Positions 1 through 5,492 of a stretch of 7,407 nt of DNA are shown in pieces. Numbering within the stretch: position 1 is the first letter of the stretch; every line of letters starts with the position of its first letter. The notes below the pieces were generated by a model. The model made no database searches, had not been told where the DNA came from, and was given only the letters and a program-made list of their open reading frames with translations. This DNA is from DATCDR01 sp036510575 (GTDB lineage Bacteria; Actinomycetota; Acidimicrobiia; Acidimicrobiales; Bog-793). Made by a program: the position numbers and the translations under genes. The stretch is from assembly GCA_036510575.1 (NCBI GenBank), contig DATCDR010000066.1, positions 1 through 7,407 of the forward strand, in the 5' to 3' direction.

Positions 1-387
1 ACTGCGATCGGCACTGCTGCGTCGGGGCCGGTCCTTCATCTAGAGGATCGCTACGCGGGCTACTCGGTCGCATCGATTCGCATCGCCGTGCACGGACAGG
101 CTTGGCGCTCTCCGCCCCGCGTTTTGCCCCTTAGCTCGACGACGAGGCCGTGGCTTTCGTCGCCACCTTCGAGTTCGGGCGCTGCTCAGCCGTGGCTCGT
201 CGGGTCTCCACTGATACCTGAGGGCCAAGGTGGTCGTTCTGGCGGAGGCGGGAGCCTCCACGGAGGTCAAACGCTCGCATTCTTCGCGGGTGCGGCGATG
301 CTTATTTTGATATCGCGGCGGTGGCGGCCTCGCCGCGGCCTCGCTCTACCGTTCTATTTCGCAGCCTCGCTGGAATCGCCCGGCTAA
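1..387 (+). CDS. 3' end of a secreted or membrane-anchored protein (partial, runs off the left edge)
   Basis: Frame 1 is open from the first base to the TAA at 385-387, while the other two plus frames stop early (near 41 and 135). The 128 visible codons encode a Pro/Ser/Gly-rich stretch (about 115-265), which looks like a surface stalk. It is followed by a hydrophobic run, TLAFFAGAAMLILI (271-312), then an Arg-rich patch SRRWRPRRG and a short tail ending FAASLESPG. Stalk, hydrophobic helix and basic residues in that order are the general layout of a C-terminal membrane anchor; no LPxTG motif is present. A GTG at 88 could serve as a start but has no clear ribosome binding site, and openness to the edge favours a gene entering from the left. 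I do not recognise the family. It lies on the same strand as the peptide/protease cassette, but almost 500 bases and a possible terminator separate them. Confidence 0.5.
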   Translation, partial: TAIGTAASGPVLHLEDRYAGYSVASIRIAVHGQAWRSPPRVLPLSSTTRPWLSSPPSSSGAAQPWLVGSPLIPEGQGGRSGGGGSLHGGQTLAFFAGAAMLILISRRWRPRRGLALPFYFAASLESPG

Positions 388-406
388 AGCGGCCGTAGCG
401 ATCCCA

Positions 407-425
407 CGCGGGCAGTCGACCCGCG
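407..425 (+). terminator. Weak terminator-like hairpin after the left-edge gene
   Basis: CGCGGG (407-412) and CCCGCG (420-425) form a 6-bp all-GC stem with a 7-base loop, 19 bases after the TAA at 387. There is no T-tract. The position fits a terminator for the left-edge gene, but short GC stems are common in DNA of this composition. Confidence 0.25.
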
Positions 426-754
426 GCCGGCCCCGACCTCACGTCGCGGTGGCCGACCGTATTCTGTCGCACCCGAAGCCACTGGCAGCTGCGACCCTCG
501 TCACTTGGACGTGGCAAACAGCGGCTGTGAAAAAGCTTCGCCCAGTGCTCGCGCTAGCGGCGTTTGCACGTCGTCGATGAGCTGGCAACCGAGCCGTCCA
601 ACCCCTGTGGATGTCGTGGGGTTCGCGTGTTGGCCACGGGTGTGTGGGATTCGCAATGGACAACTCAATCGTCCGACTTTTCGCCTAAAAAGGTGACGAC
701 GCCCCGCGCTCATTTAAGGCTTATGTCGGTCCGATGAAATCTCGAAATTATGGG

Positions 755-783
755 TTTACCACGTGGCAATAGTGGGGCATAGT
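755..783 (+). promoter_or_regulatory. Candidate promoter with palindromic operator for the peptide gene
   Basis: TTTACC (755-760) and CATAGT (778-783) match the -35 and -10 consensus at four of six positions each, separated by an optimal 17 bases. Inside the spacer, 756-769 reads TTACCACGTGGCAA. This is a 14-bp imperfect palindrome with a perfect CCACGTGG core (759-766). A repressor dimer bound there would block polymerase. Other -10-like words exist in this AT-richer stretch, so the assignment is tentative. Confidence 0.35.
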
Positions 784-865
784 TATCCAAGTGACGAGCA
801 CGCAAGTTCAGAATGTTGATCGTTCGCTCACATTGAAAAGAGAAAATAGGAAACGCAGTTCACCT

Positions 866-874
866 AGAGAGGGG
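866..874 (+). promoter_or_regulatory. Ribosome binding site that fixes the peptide start at 881
   Basis: AGAGAGGGG lies six bases before ATG 881. The longer in-frame GTG at 791 has no comparable site, so 881 is preferred. The Shine-Dalgarno match is strong, in keeping with a highly made small peptide. Confidence 0.7.
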
Positions 875-880
875 TCAGTT

Positions 881-1090
881 ATGGCGCTTTCAATAGCGGA
901 GATGGAACTTGAGGCCGTTGAGTTCATTCCTGCACGTGAAGTGATGTGCGGCGGTTGTGGTTGTGGAGGTAGCTACCAGAGCCACAATGGAGACGGAAAC
1001 GGGAATGGTGACGGGAACGGCAGCTGCGGAATCCTCAACGGGTCGCTGGATGGCAACTTCAACGGCGATACCACCAACATCTACCTGTAG
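881..1090 (+). CDS. RiPP-like precursor peptide, Cys-cluster and Asn-Gly repeat core
   Basis: The gene encodes 69 residues. Residues 1-22 are a leader-like acidic segment (ELEAVEFIPAREVM) containing an F-I-P-A-R-E motif; small actinobacterial precursor-like peptides often carry a related LPxRE motif, which I recall and did not search. Residues 23-30 are CGGCGCGG, with C23, C26 and C28. Residues 36-47 are two tandem NGDGNG units. A fourth Cys (C49) follows, then three tetrapeptides of form x-(L/F)-(N/D)-G: ILNG, SLDG, NFNG. It ends DTTNIYL. There is no signal peptide or membrane segment. The start is set by the strong site at 866-874; an in-frame GTG at 791 would give 99 residues. The next gene is a PqqD-M50 membrane protease, the sort of partner that processes or exports modified peptides. 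Function and modification are inferred. A small metal-binding protein is the main alternative, since D-x-N-x-N-G resembles the start of an EF-hand loop. Confidence 0.75.
   Translation: MALSIAEMELEAVEFIPAREVMCGGCGCGGSYQSHNGDGNGNGDGNGSCGILNGSLDGNFNGDTTNIYL
986..1021 (+). repeat. Tandem 18-bp repeat encoding (NGDGNG)x2
   Basis: Copy one is 986-1003 and copy two is 1004-1021. They differ at three bases, all third positions of Gly codons, so both encode Asn-Gly-Asp-Gly-Asn-Gly. Purely silent differences suggest that the peptide sequence is what is kept. Confidence 0.85.
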
Positions 1091-1111
1091 TTGATACAGG
1101 AATTACCTAGT

Positions 1112-1148
1112 GGGAGGGGGAGCGAGTTATGTACTCGCTCCCCCTCCC
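1112..1148 (+). terminator. Perfect 16-bp hairpin between peptide and protease genes (attenuator or partial terminator)
   Basis: GGGAGGGGGAGCGAGT (1112-1127) pairs without mismatch with ACTCGCTCCCCCTCCC (1133-1148) around a five-base loop, TATGT. A T-rich run, ATTGTTTCTT (1151-1160), follows. The hairpin starts 21 bases after the peptide stop and ends 29 bases before the protease ATG. A very stable stem with only a moderate T-run suits partial termination, giving much peptide mRNA and little protease mRNA. It could also protect the peptide message from 3' exonucleases. Both uses are inferred from position and structure. Confidence 0.75.
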
Positions 1149-1177
1149 GCATTGTTTCTTGAGGCAGGAGCTGCTTT

Positions 1178-3490
1178 ATGACCGTGACTTCGCAGCTGGA
1201 CCCCGATTCGACTCCCGATGCGACCACGGGGCGTTGGAGGCTCGCCGATGGTGTCGAGTTGCTCGGCGAGTTCGACGGACCGGCGTTCGAAGAGCGCCCC
1301 GGGCTCGCCCGACGCAGAGACGGCCAGGTCATACAGGTCTCGCCACTGCTGTACGCGCTCGCTGAGAGCTTGGACGGGGAAGCGAACGCGACCGCGCTGG
1401 CCCGACGCGTGAGCTCCCGTACTGGGCGCGAGCTGAGCCCGGAGAATGTCGACTACCTGGTGGCCAAGCGGCTCGCCCCCCTTGGTCTCGTGAGCAGCGA
1501 CGACGCGCCACTGCTGCACCCTCGAATGGGCGAACATCGGTCAAAACCGCTGCTGGCCCTGCGCTTTCGCTCTCGTCTCGTCCCCGAGCGGGCCCATCGC
1601 GAAGTGACGCTTGCGCTTCGACCGCTGTTTCATCCGTTGGTGGTAGCGGCCGTTCTTGGCGCCCTCATCACGCTCGACATCGTCGTCGGGGTGACGCGCC
1701 ACGTCGGGCTCGCCGGTGCGACTCGCGATCTCGCGAACCATCCGGCGCTTCTACTTCTCGTGACAGCTCTGTTATTCGCATCGGCGGCGTTCCATGAGAT
1801 CGGCCACGCCAGCGCGGCTCGCTACGGCGGCGCGACACCAGGTGTGATGGGCGTCGGCATCTACCTCGTGTGGCCGGTCTTTTACACCGATCTCTCCGAC
1901 GTCTACCGCCTTGGGCGAAGGTCACGGATCCGAGCCGATCTCGGCGGTGTGTACTTCAACGCGGTCATCATCACGATCGCCGACGGTCTCTTTCTCGCCA
2001 CGCACTATGCGCCACTGCTCGTCTTCGTCGTGCTCGCCCACGTGCAGCTGCTCTACCAGTTCATGCCGTTTGTTCGGATGGATGGATACTGGATTTTGAG
2101 CGATCTCGTCGGGGTACCCAACCTGTTCGCCTACATCGGGCCGGTGCTCGCGTCGCTGCGAGGGACGCAAGATGCCCGCTACGTGGCGAGGCTCGCCCGC
2201 ATCCGGCCTTGGGCGCGGCGTGTCATTACTGGCTGGGTCGCATTCACCGTCGCGATCCTGGGCGTCAATGCGGCGATCATCGTGCTCACCGGTCCGCGCA
2301 TCCTCACCACTGACCTCGTGGCGTGCCGCTCCCGGGCGGTGGCACTTGTCGGCGCATTCGAGCGCGCCAACGTTCTTGGCGGCGTCAACGACCTCGTTGC
2401 GCTCATCTTGCTCGCGGTCCCAGGTTTGGGGATCATCTTCATCGCCTGGCTTCTCACGAAGCGAGCCGCGCGCACAGTCGTCAGCTGGTGGCCGCTGCAC
2501 CGCGGCCGCGCCGCCGCTCTCGGACTCGTCACGCTTGCGGCGCTTGCGACATTCGCCTTCGAGTTCGTGCCGAATGACATCGCGCGCCCGCTCATGGGCC
2601 GAACTGGCGGCTCGTTCTTCGACTACCGAGCGCCGGCTTCGGCACTTCCCCGATCGCCATCCGCAAAGGGCAGCTCGGTCTCCTCGGAGGCGGCCAATCC
2701 GTCGTCGGAGGCGATCGCGCTTCGGGGCCTCTCGGTCGCTTCACAGCAGCGCCCTTCGCAGCGAGGAGCGGTTGGAACTCACTCGAGCCATCGAGCCTTG
2801 CGGCGTCGGGCACCGGTGGCACGAGCGGTGCCGACCACCGTGGCGCCTAGCAGCGCCGCGCCCGTAGCGGGTACCGGCGGATCAGCTGGTGTCACGCCGG
2901 CGGCGACCACCACGACTGCGCCGTCTAGGCCCGACCCAACCCGCCCGACGGCCACGACCGTTCCGACGGCCACGACGGTTCCTACGGTACTGTCGGTGCC
3001 GCCTATCGAGCCTTCCACGACAACTCCGACCACCGTCGCTCCGAGCGCGTCGGTAACGGTGTCTACCGGGGTCGGAAGCGTTCCGTCGACTGGCGGTACA
3101 CTCTTGCCGGTCGGGGTATCGACGAGCGTCACCGCTGCGCTTCCAACTAGCACGACGCCGGCAGGTGTCGTTTCGACGCCGACGGTTTCGCCGCCCTTGG
3201 TCGAGCCTTCTACGACAACTCCGCCCGCGGTCGCTCCGAGCACGTCGCTAACGGTGTCGACGGGGGTCGGAAGTACCACGTCGACTGGCGGCACACCCTC
3301 GCCGGTGAGCGTCTCGACCACCGTCTCGGCCTCGGTGCCGACGCGCCCAAGCTCTGGTGCTGGAACTACGCCGACGAGCACACCTGCGCCCTCAGTGAAG
3401 CTCTCGGTGACGATCCCTACAAGCGTGTCGCCTGCGGCCTCGAAGTCAGGCACGGCTGTCACGACGTCGATCCTCGGGCATCGCCTGTAG
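1178..3490 (+). CDS. PqqD-like domain plus M50/site-2-type membrane zinc metalloprotease with long Ser/Thr/Pro tail
   Basis: The gene encodes 770 residues; GGAG at 1167-1170 sits seven bases before the ATG. Residues about 22-105 look like a PqqD-type winged-helix domain (LADGVELLG, then VIQVSPLLYALAESLDG), the fold that binds leader peptides in PQQ and other RiPP systems. Hydrophobic helices follow at roughly 151-171 and 189-205. H206-E-I-G-H210 is the HExxH zinc site and MDGYWILSD supplies the third ligand, D302, as in M50 site-2 proteases. More helices lie near 257-295, 350-371, 405-427 and 446-464. From about 476 to the end is a low-complexity Ser/Thr/Pro/Val tail of nearly 300 residues, probably outside the cell, with no terminal anchor. 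It resembles bacterial 'putative peptide zinc metalloprotease' proteins found beside peptide genes. Adjacency to the 69-residue peptide suggests leader cleavage or export, but this is inferred. The tail is unusually long for the family. Confidence 0.88.
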   Translation: MTVTSQLDPDSTPDATTGRWRLADGVELLGEFDGPAFEERPGLARRRDGQVIQVSPLLYALAESLDGEANATALARRVSSRTGRELSPENVDYLVAKRLAPLGLVSSDDAPLLHPRMGEHRSKPLLALRFRSRLVPERAHREVTLALRPLFHPLVVAAVLGALITLDIVVGVTRHVGLAGATRDLANHPALLLLVTALLFASAAFHEIGHASAARYGGATPGVMGVGIYLVWPVFYTDLSDVYRLGRRSRIRADLGGVYFNAVIITIADGLFLATHYAPLLVFVVLAHVQLLYQFMPFVRMDGYWILSDLVGVPNLFAYIGPVLASLRGTQDARYVARLARIRPWARRVITGWVAFTVAILGVNAAIIVLTGPRILTTDLVACRSRAVALVGAFERANVLGGVNDLVALILLAVPGLGIIFIAWLLTKRAARTVVSWWPLHRGRAAALGLVTLAALATFAFEFVPNDIARPLMGRTGGSFFDYRAPASALPRSPSAKGSSVSSEAANPSSEAIALRGLSVASQQRPSQRGAVGTHSSHRALRRRAPVARAVPTTVAPSSAAPVAGTGGSAGVTPAATTTTAPSRPDPTRPTATTVPTATTVPTVLSVPPIEPSTTTPTTVAPSASVTVSTGVGSVPSTGGTLLPVGVSTSVTAALPTSTTPAGVVSTPTVSPPLVEPSTTTPPAVAPSTSLTVSTGVGSTTSTGGTPSPVSVSTTVSASVPTRPSSGAGTTPTSTPAPSVKLSVTIPTSVSPAASKSGTAVTTSILGHRL
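3008..3343 (+). repeat. Two-copy 47-residue repeat in the protease tail
   Basis: Copies start at 3008 (residue 611, EPSTTTPTTVAPSASVTVST) and 3203 (residue 676, EPSTTTPPAVAPSTSLTVST), 195 bases apart and both in frame. By eye, 34 of 47 residues match, and the shared blocks TVSTGVGS and STGGT stay in register. A short TATTVP duplication precedes them (around 2950-2985). This points to internal duplication of a wall-spanning or glycosylated stalk. Confidence 0.75.
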
Positions 3491-3543
3491 CGTCTAGACG
3501 AGCGCTATCGCCGTCGCTACCGGTGCGAGAGTTGCGTCGGCGA

Positions 3544-3654
3544 ATGCCAGAGCAACAATCAAACAGCTGGTCGCAGGCGTACCTCTGGCGGCGCCCGAGC
3601 ATTCCGTGGCTGGTTGGCGGGAGCGCGCTAGGCGTCTTGGCTGTGGCCTTGTAG
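3544..3654 (+). CDS. Doubtful 36-residue hydrophobic peptide ORF
   Basis: ATG 3544 opens a 36-residue frame ending at TAG 3652-3654. The N-terminus is polar (MPEQQSNSWSQAYLWRRP) and the C-terminus is a short hydrophobic stretch (IPWLVGGSALGVLAVAL), enough for one short membrane helix. In-frame GTG 3523 and TTG 3532 are other possible starts. The frame reopens after the TAG and runs about 24 more codons, mostly Ala/Val/Leu/Arg, so a broken longer gene is conceivable. No good ribosome binding site is close: GCGAGAG at 3525-3531 is 12 bases away from the ATG. It starts 54 bases after the protease gene on the same strand. I do not recognise it, and a chance ORF is about as likely. Confidence 0.2.
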   Translation: MPEQQSNSWSQAYLWRRPSIPWLVGGSALGVLAVAL

Positions 3655-3738
3655 TGCTCGGTGGCAGTTATTCGAGCCACTGCTGCAGCTGCGCTGGCAC
3701 TTCGGCCTCAGGTCGTCATGCGGTCTTGAGCGCTGAGC

Positions 3739-3768
3739 TGGCTCTCCCGGCGCCGACCAGGAGAGCCA
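3739..3768 (-). terminator. Terminator-like hairpin after the Rieske oxygenase gene
   Basis: TGGCTCTCC (3739-3747) and GGAGAGCCA (3760-3768) form a perfect 9-bp stem with a 12-base GC-rich loop, 14 bases beyond the stop codon of the minus-strand oxygenase gene. No T-run follows on either strand. Lying between two converging genes, it could also end transcripts arriving from the protease side. Confidence 0.5.
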
Positions 3769-3782
3769 CACGCTCTCGCTAT

Positions 3783-5135
3783 TTATGCTTCGGTGATCTG
3801 ATCCCAGGTGTAGTTCGAGTATTCGCTCAGCGAGTTGCTGTCGAACGCTGCTGCGTAATCGGGAACCTTCACGGTGTCCATACCACGAGCGATGATCTCG
3901 ATCGTCGCGTCGTCGAGTGCCGGCGCCTCTGGTACCGGGGCGAGCGGCTCGGAGAGCTGCTGCACGATGAGCCGATTCGCGAGCAGGAACGGCTCTTCTG
4001 GTTCGCGCCCGTCGGCGAGGTTCTTCGCCATAGTGAGGAGCCGGTTCCTCTGGAGCACGATGGCGATGTCAGGCGCCACGAGATGCTCCTTGGTGCGATC
4101 GCAAAGTGGACCCCACTGGTCTTCGAGCATCGCCGCGTCCTGCAGTTGGAACGCGCTCATTCCGCTGAAGTTGAACTGCCGCTGCAAGATCCGGTCCTGG
4201 AGGTAGTCGTTGTCCTTGTTGGCCTTCATCCGCCAGGTTCCGGGCTCGTGTTCCGCGTAGGCGAATCCGTTCATCTGGAATTCGAGCAGCTCACGCTTGG
4301 TGAGCGGGCGCTCGGTCGCGTAGCGGAGCCGGAAATGCATCTCGTGCTCATCGTCGATCGGAACGCGGATGTTTGACGCGAGCACCCCGTTGCCACTGCC
4401 GGTACCTGGTGGCAGTGTCGAGGGAAAGATGACCTGCTGGGCAGATAGCTGCATCATGCCGTCACCGAGGGATCGCGAGTAGATGATCATCTGGCCGATG
4501 GGGGTGTCGAACGACGGCAGCGTTTCGGGGATCTGATCGCCCTTGGCCTTCACCGTCTCGACGGCGTCCCATCCGGAGTGCACGAACTGGGCGTGCGTGG
4601 AGTCGTAGTCGCCCTCTTGGGCTTGGAACCAGTTGCAGTTCAGCTCGTACTTCGTCACGTAGGTGTGCTCGGTAGCGAGGCCGAAGAACGCGTATGCGGG
4701 GAGCGGAGGCTGCCGATCTGCAGGGCCCATGTATGCCCAGACCATGCCTGCCGCTTCGACGACCGGGTAGGCGATGATGCGCATCCGCTGTTTTACGATG
4801 TCGCCGTTCTTGATGTTCGGCATGTCCGTGCAGGCCCCGTCCACGTCGAATTTCCACCCGTGGTAGAGGCAGCGAATGCCGGACTCCTCGTTCCGCCCGA
4901 AAAACAGCGGAGCTCCTCGGTGCGGGCAGTGCGAATCGACTACGCCGGCGCGCCCGTCGGTGTCACGAAACGCCAGGAGGTCCTCGCCGAGGATACGGAA
5001 CCGGACCGGAGGGCAGTCCGGCAACGGAATCTCCTCTGAGAGCAGGACTGGAATCCAGTACCGGCGGAAGAGCTCGCCCATCGGCGTTCCGCGGTCGGTC
5101 TGCGTCAGGATGTCGTTGTCTTCTTTGCTGAGCAT
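3783..5135 (-). CDS. Rieske non-heme iron oxygenase, alpha (catalytic) subunit
   Basis: The 450-residue product should use O2 and electrons from a partner reductase to hydroxylate or demethylate an aromatic or similar substrate in the cytoplasm. The Rieske [2Fe-2S] site is C70-P-H72 with C89-L-Y-H92. The mononuclear iron site follows the family pattern N-x2-Q-x2-E-G-x2-D-x2-H-x4-H: D178, H181 and H186. The third carboxylate ligand is probably D333, E338 or D339 in LQDAAMLEDQWGP, just before the CDRTKEHL block typical of phthalate-dioxygenase-like single-component alpha subunits. Length fits that group. The start is ATG 5135, preceded by GAGGGGGA (5142-5149) at a proper distance; a TTG at 5159 would add eight residues. 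No ferredoxin, reductase or beta subunit is in the window. A palindrome overlaps its candidate promoter. The substrate cannot be told from sequence. Confidence 0.93.
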   Translation of the reverse strand: MLSKEDNDILTQTDRGTPMGELFRRYWIPVLLSEEIPLPDCPPVRFRILGEDLLAFRDTDGRAGVVDSHCPHRGAPLFFGRNEESGIRCLYHGWKFDVDGACTDMPNIKNGDIVKQRMRIIAYPVVEAAGMVWAYMGPADRQPPLPAYAFFGLATEHTYVTKYELNCNWFQAQEGDYDSTHAQFVHSGWDAVETVKAKGDQIPETLPSFDTPIGQMIIYSRSLGDGMMQLSAQQVIFPSTLPPGTGSGNGVLASNIRVPIDDEHEMHFRLRYATERPLTKRELLEFQMNGFAYAEHEPGTWRMKANKDNDYLQDRILQRQFNFSGMSAFQLQDAAMLEDQWGPLCDRTKEHLVAPDIAIVLQRNRLLTMAKNLADGREPEEPFLLANRLIVQQLSEPLAPVPEAPALDDATIEIIARGMDTVKVPDYAAAFDSNSLSEYSNYTWDQITEA

Positions 5136-5169
5136 CGTGATTCCCCCTCGATGGAACAAGCAGCGTAAG

Positions 5170-5197
5170 GTCGTACGTTAACGCACGGGGGTTGCAA
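5170..5197 (-). promoter_or_regulatory. Candidate promoter and palindromic operator of the oxygenase gene
   Basis: On the minus strand, TTGCAA (5197-5192) and TACGAC (5175-5170) are spaced 16 bases apart as possible -35 and -10 boxes, about 35 bases ahead of the ribosome binding site and ATG 5135. At 5172-5187 the sequence CGTACGTTAACGCACG is symmetric at 14 of 16 positions, with a perfect CGTTAACG core. It fills the spacer and overlaps the -10 box. The layout suits repression by a TetR- or similar-type dimer; no regulator gene is in the window. Confidence 0.4.
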
Positions 5198-5410
5198 GTT
5201 CGAGTGAGGGCGCTGGAGCTGTTTCGGAAGGGGAGAGACAACGAGCTAGACCGCGGCGACGAAGGAGGGACGTCGATCCAAGATCGCGTCATCCCCGAAG
5301 GTGTTCGCCTGCTCTTCACGCCTAGGGGAGGCACCGATTGAGCGTTGAACCGGCATCATCTCGAGCAAGAGCGCTGGCTCGGACGGCGCTCTCGGCGAGG
5401 ACCTAGTGCT

Positions 5411-5439
5411 TTGACCAGACAAGACGGCGGCGATACTCG
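5411..5439 (+). promoter_or_regulatory. Candidate promoter of the split-barrel gene
   Basis: TTGACC (5411-5416) is a near-consensus -35 box. After 17 bases, TACTCG (5434-5439) is a weak -10 box with the first two bases conserved. A start near 5446 would give a leader of about 47 bases. The -35 is good and the -10 is poor, hence modest confidence. Confidence 0.35.
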
Positions 5440-5492
5440 TCGCTACGAGCCCTCGAGTGCGAACTGCGCTTTAGGGAAGGGGGGAGTGTTCC

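Larger units (their letters stand above)
388..880. other. Intergenic region upstream of the peptide gene
   Basis: No convincing gene is visible here. Short ORFs exist on both strands (for example 439-663 and 501-713 minus, 505-696 plus), but they overlap each other, lack ribosome binding sites and are compositionally ordinary. The right part, from about 660, becomes clearly richer in A and T than the rest of the window, as expected for a promoter region. It holds the candidate promoter and palindrome listed separately. About 90 bases would be transcribed ahead of the peptide start, long enough for a regulatory leader, but I see no riboswitch that I recognise. Confidence 0.5.
5136..5492. other. 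Divergent intergenic region between oxygenase and split-barrel genes
   Basis: These 357 bases separate two genes that point away from each other. The left end holds the oxygenase ribosome binding site, promoter and palindrome; the right end holds a candidate promoter and the ribosome binding site for the gene at 5493. A 45-codon GTG frame at 5204-5341 shows no ribosome binding site or recognisable product, and I do not call it a gene. Nothing else was seen in 5230-5400. Confidence 0.5.

Noticed and set aside
791..880. Longer in-frame start (GTG 791) for the peptide gene
   Set aside because: No ribosome binding site near 791, whereas AGAGAGGGG is ideally placed for ATG 881; the extra 30 residues are Lys/Arg/Ser-rich and lie in the presumed untranslated leader.
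1922..2500. 192-codon minus-strand ORF
   Set aside because: Fully inside the protease gene, antisense to its membrane domain with zinc-site DNA; Asp/Glu/Arg-rich shadow with no motif.
2779..3462. 227-codon minus-strand ORF, Val/Gly/Thr-rich
   Set aside because: Antisense image of the Ser/Thr/Pro repeats of the protease tail; its repetitive look comes from those repeats.
3606..4376. 256-codon plus-strand ORF
   Set aside because: Overlaps the 3' half of the Rieske gene in antisense; the oxygenase has clear catalytic motifs and this frame has none.
5136..5159. TTG start at 5159 for the oxygenase
   Set aside because: Would put the strong GAGGGGGA ribosome binding site inside the coding region; ATG 5135 is correctly spaced from it.
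5204..5341. 45-codon plus-strand GTG frame in the divergent region
   Set aside because: No ribosome binding site, no recognisable motif, and it begins within the oxygenase promoter region.
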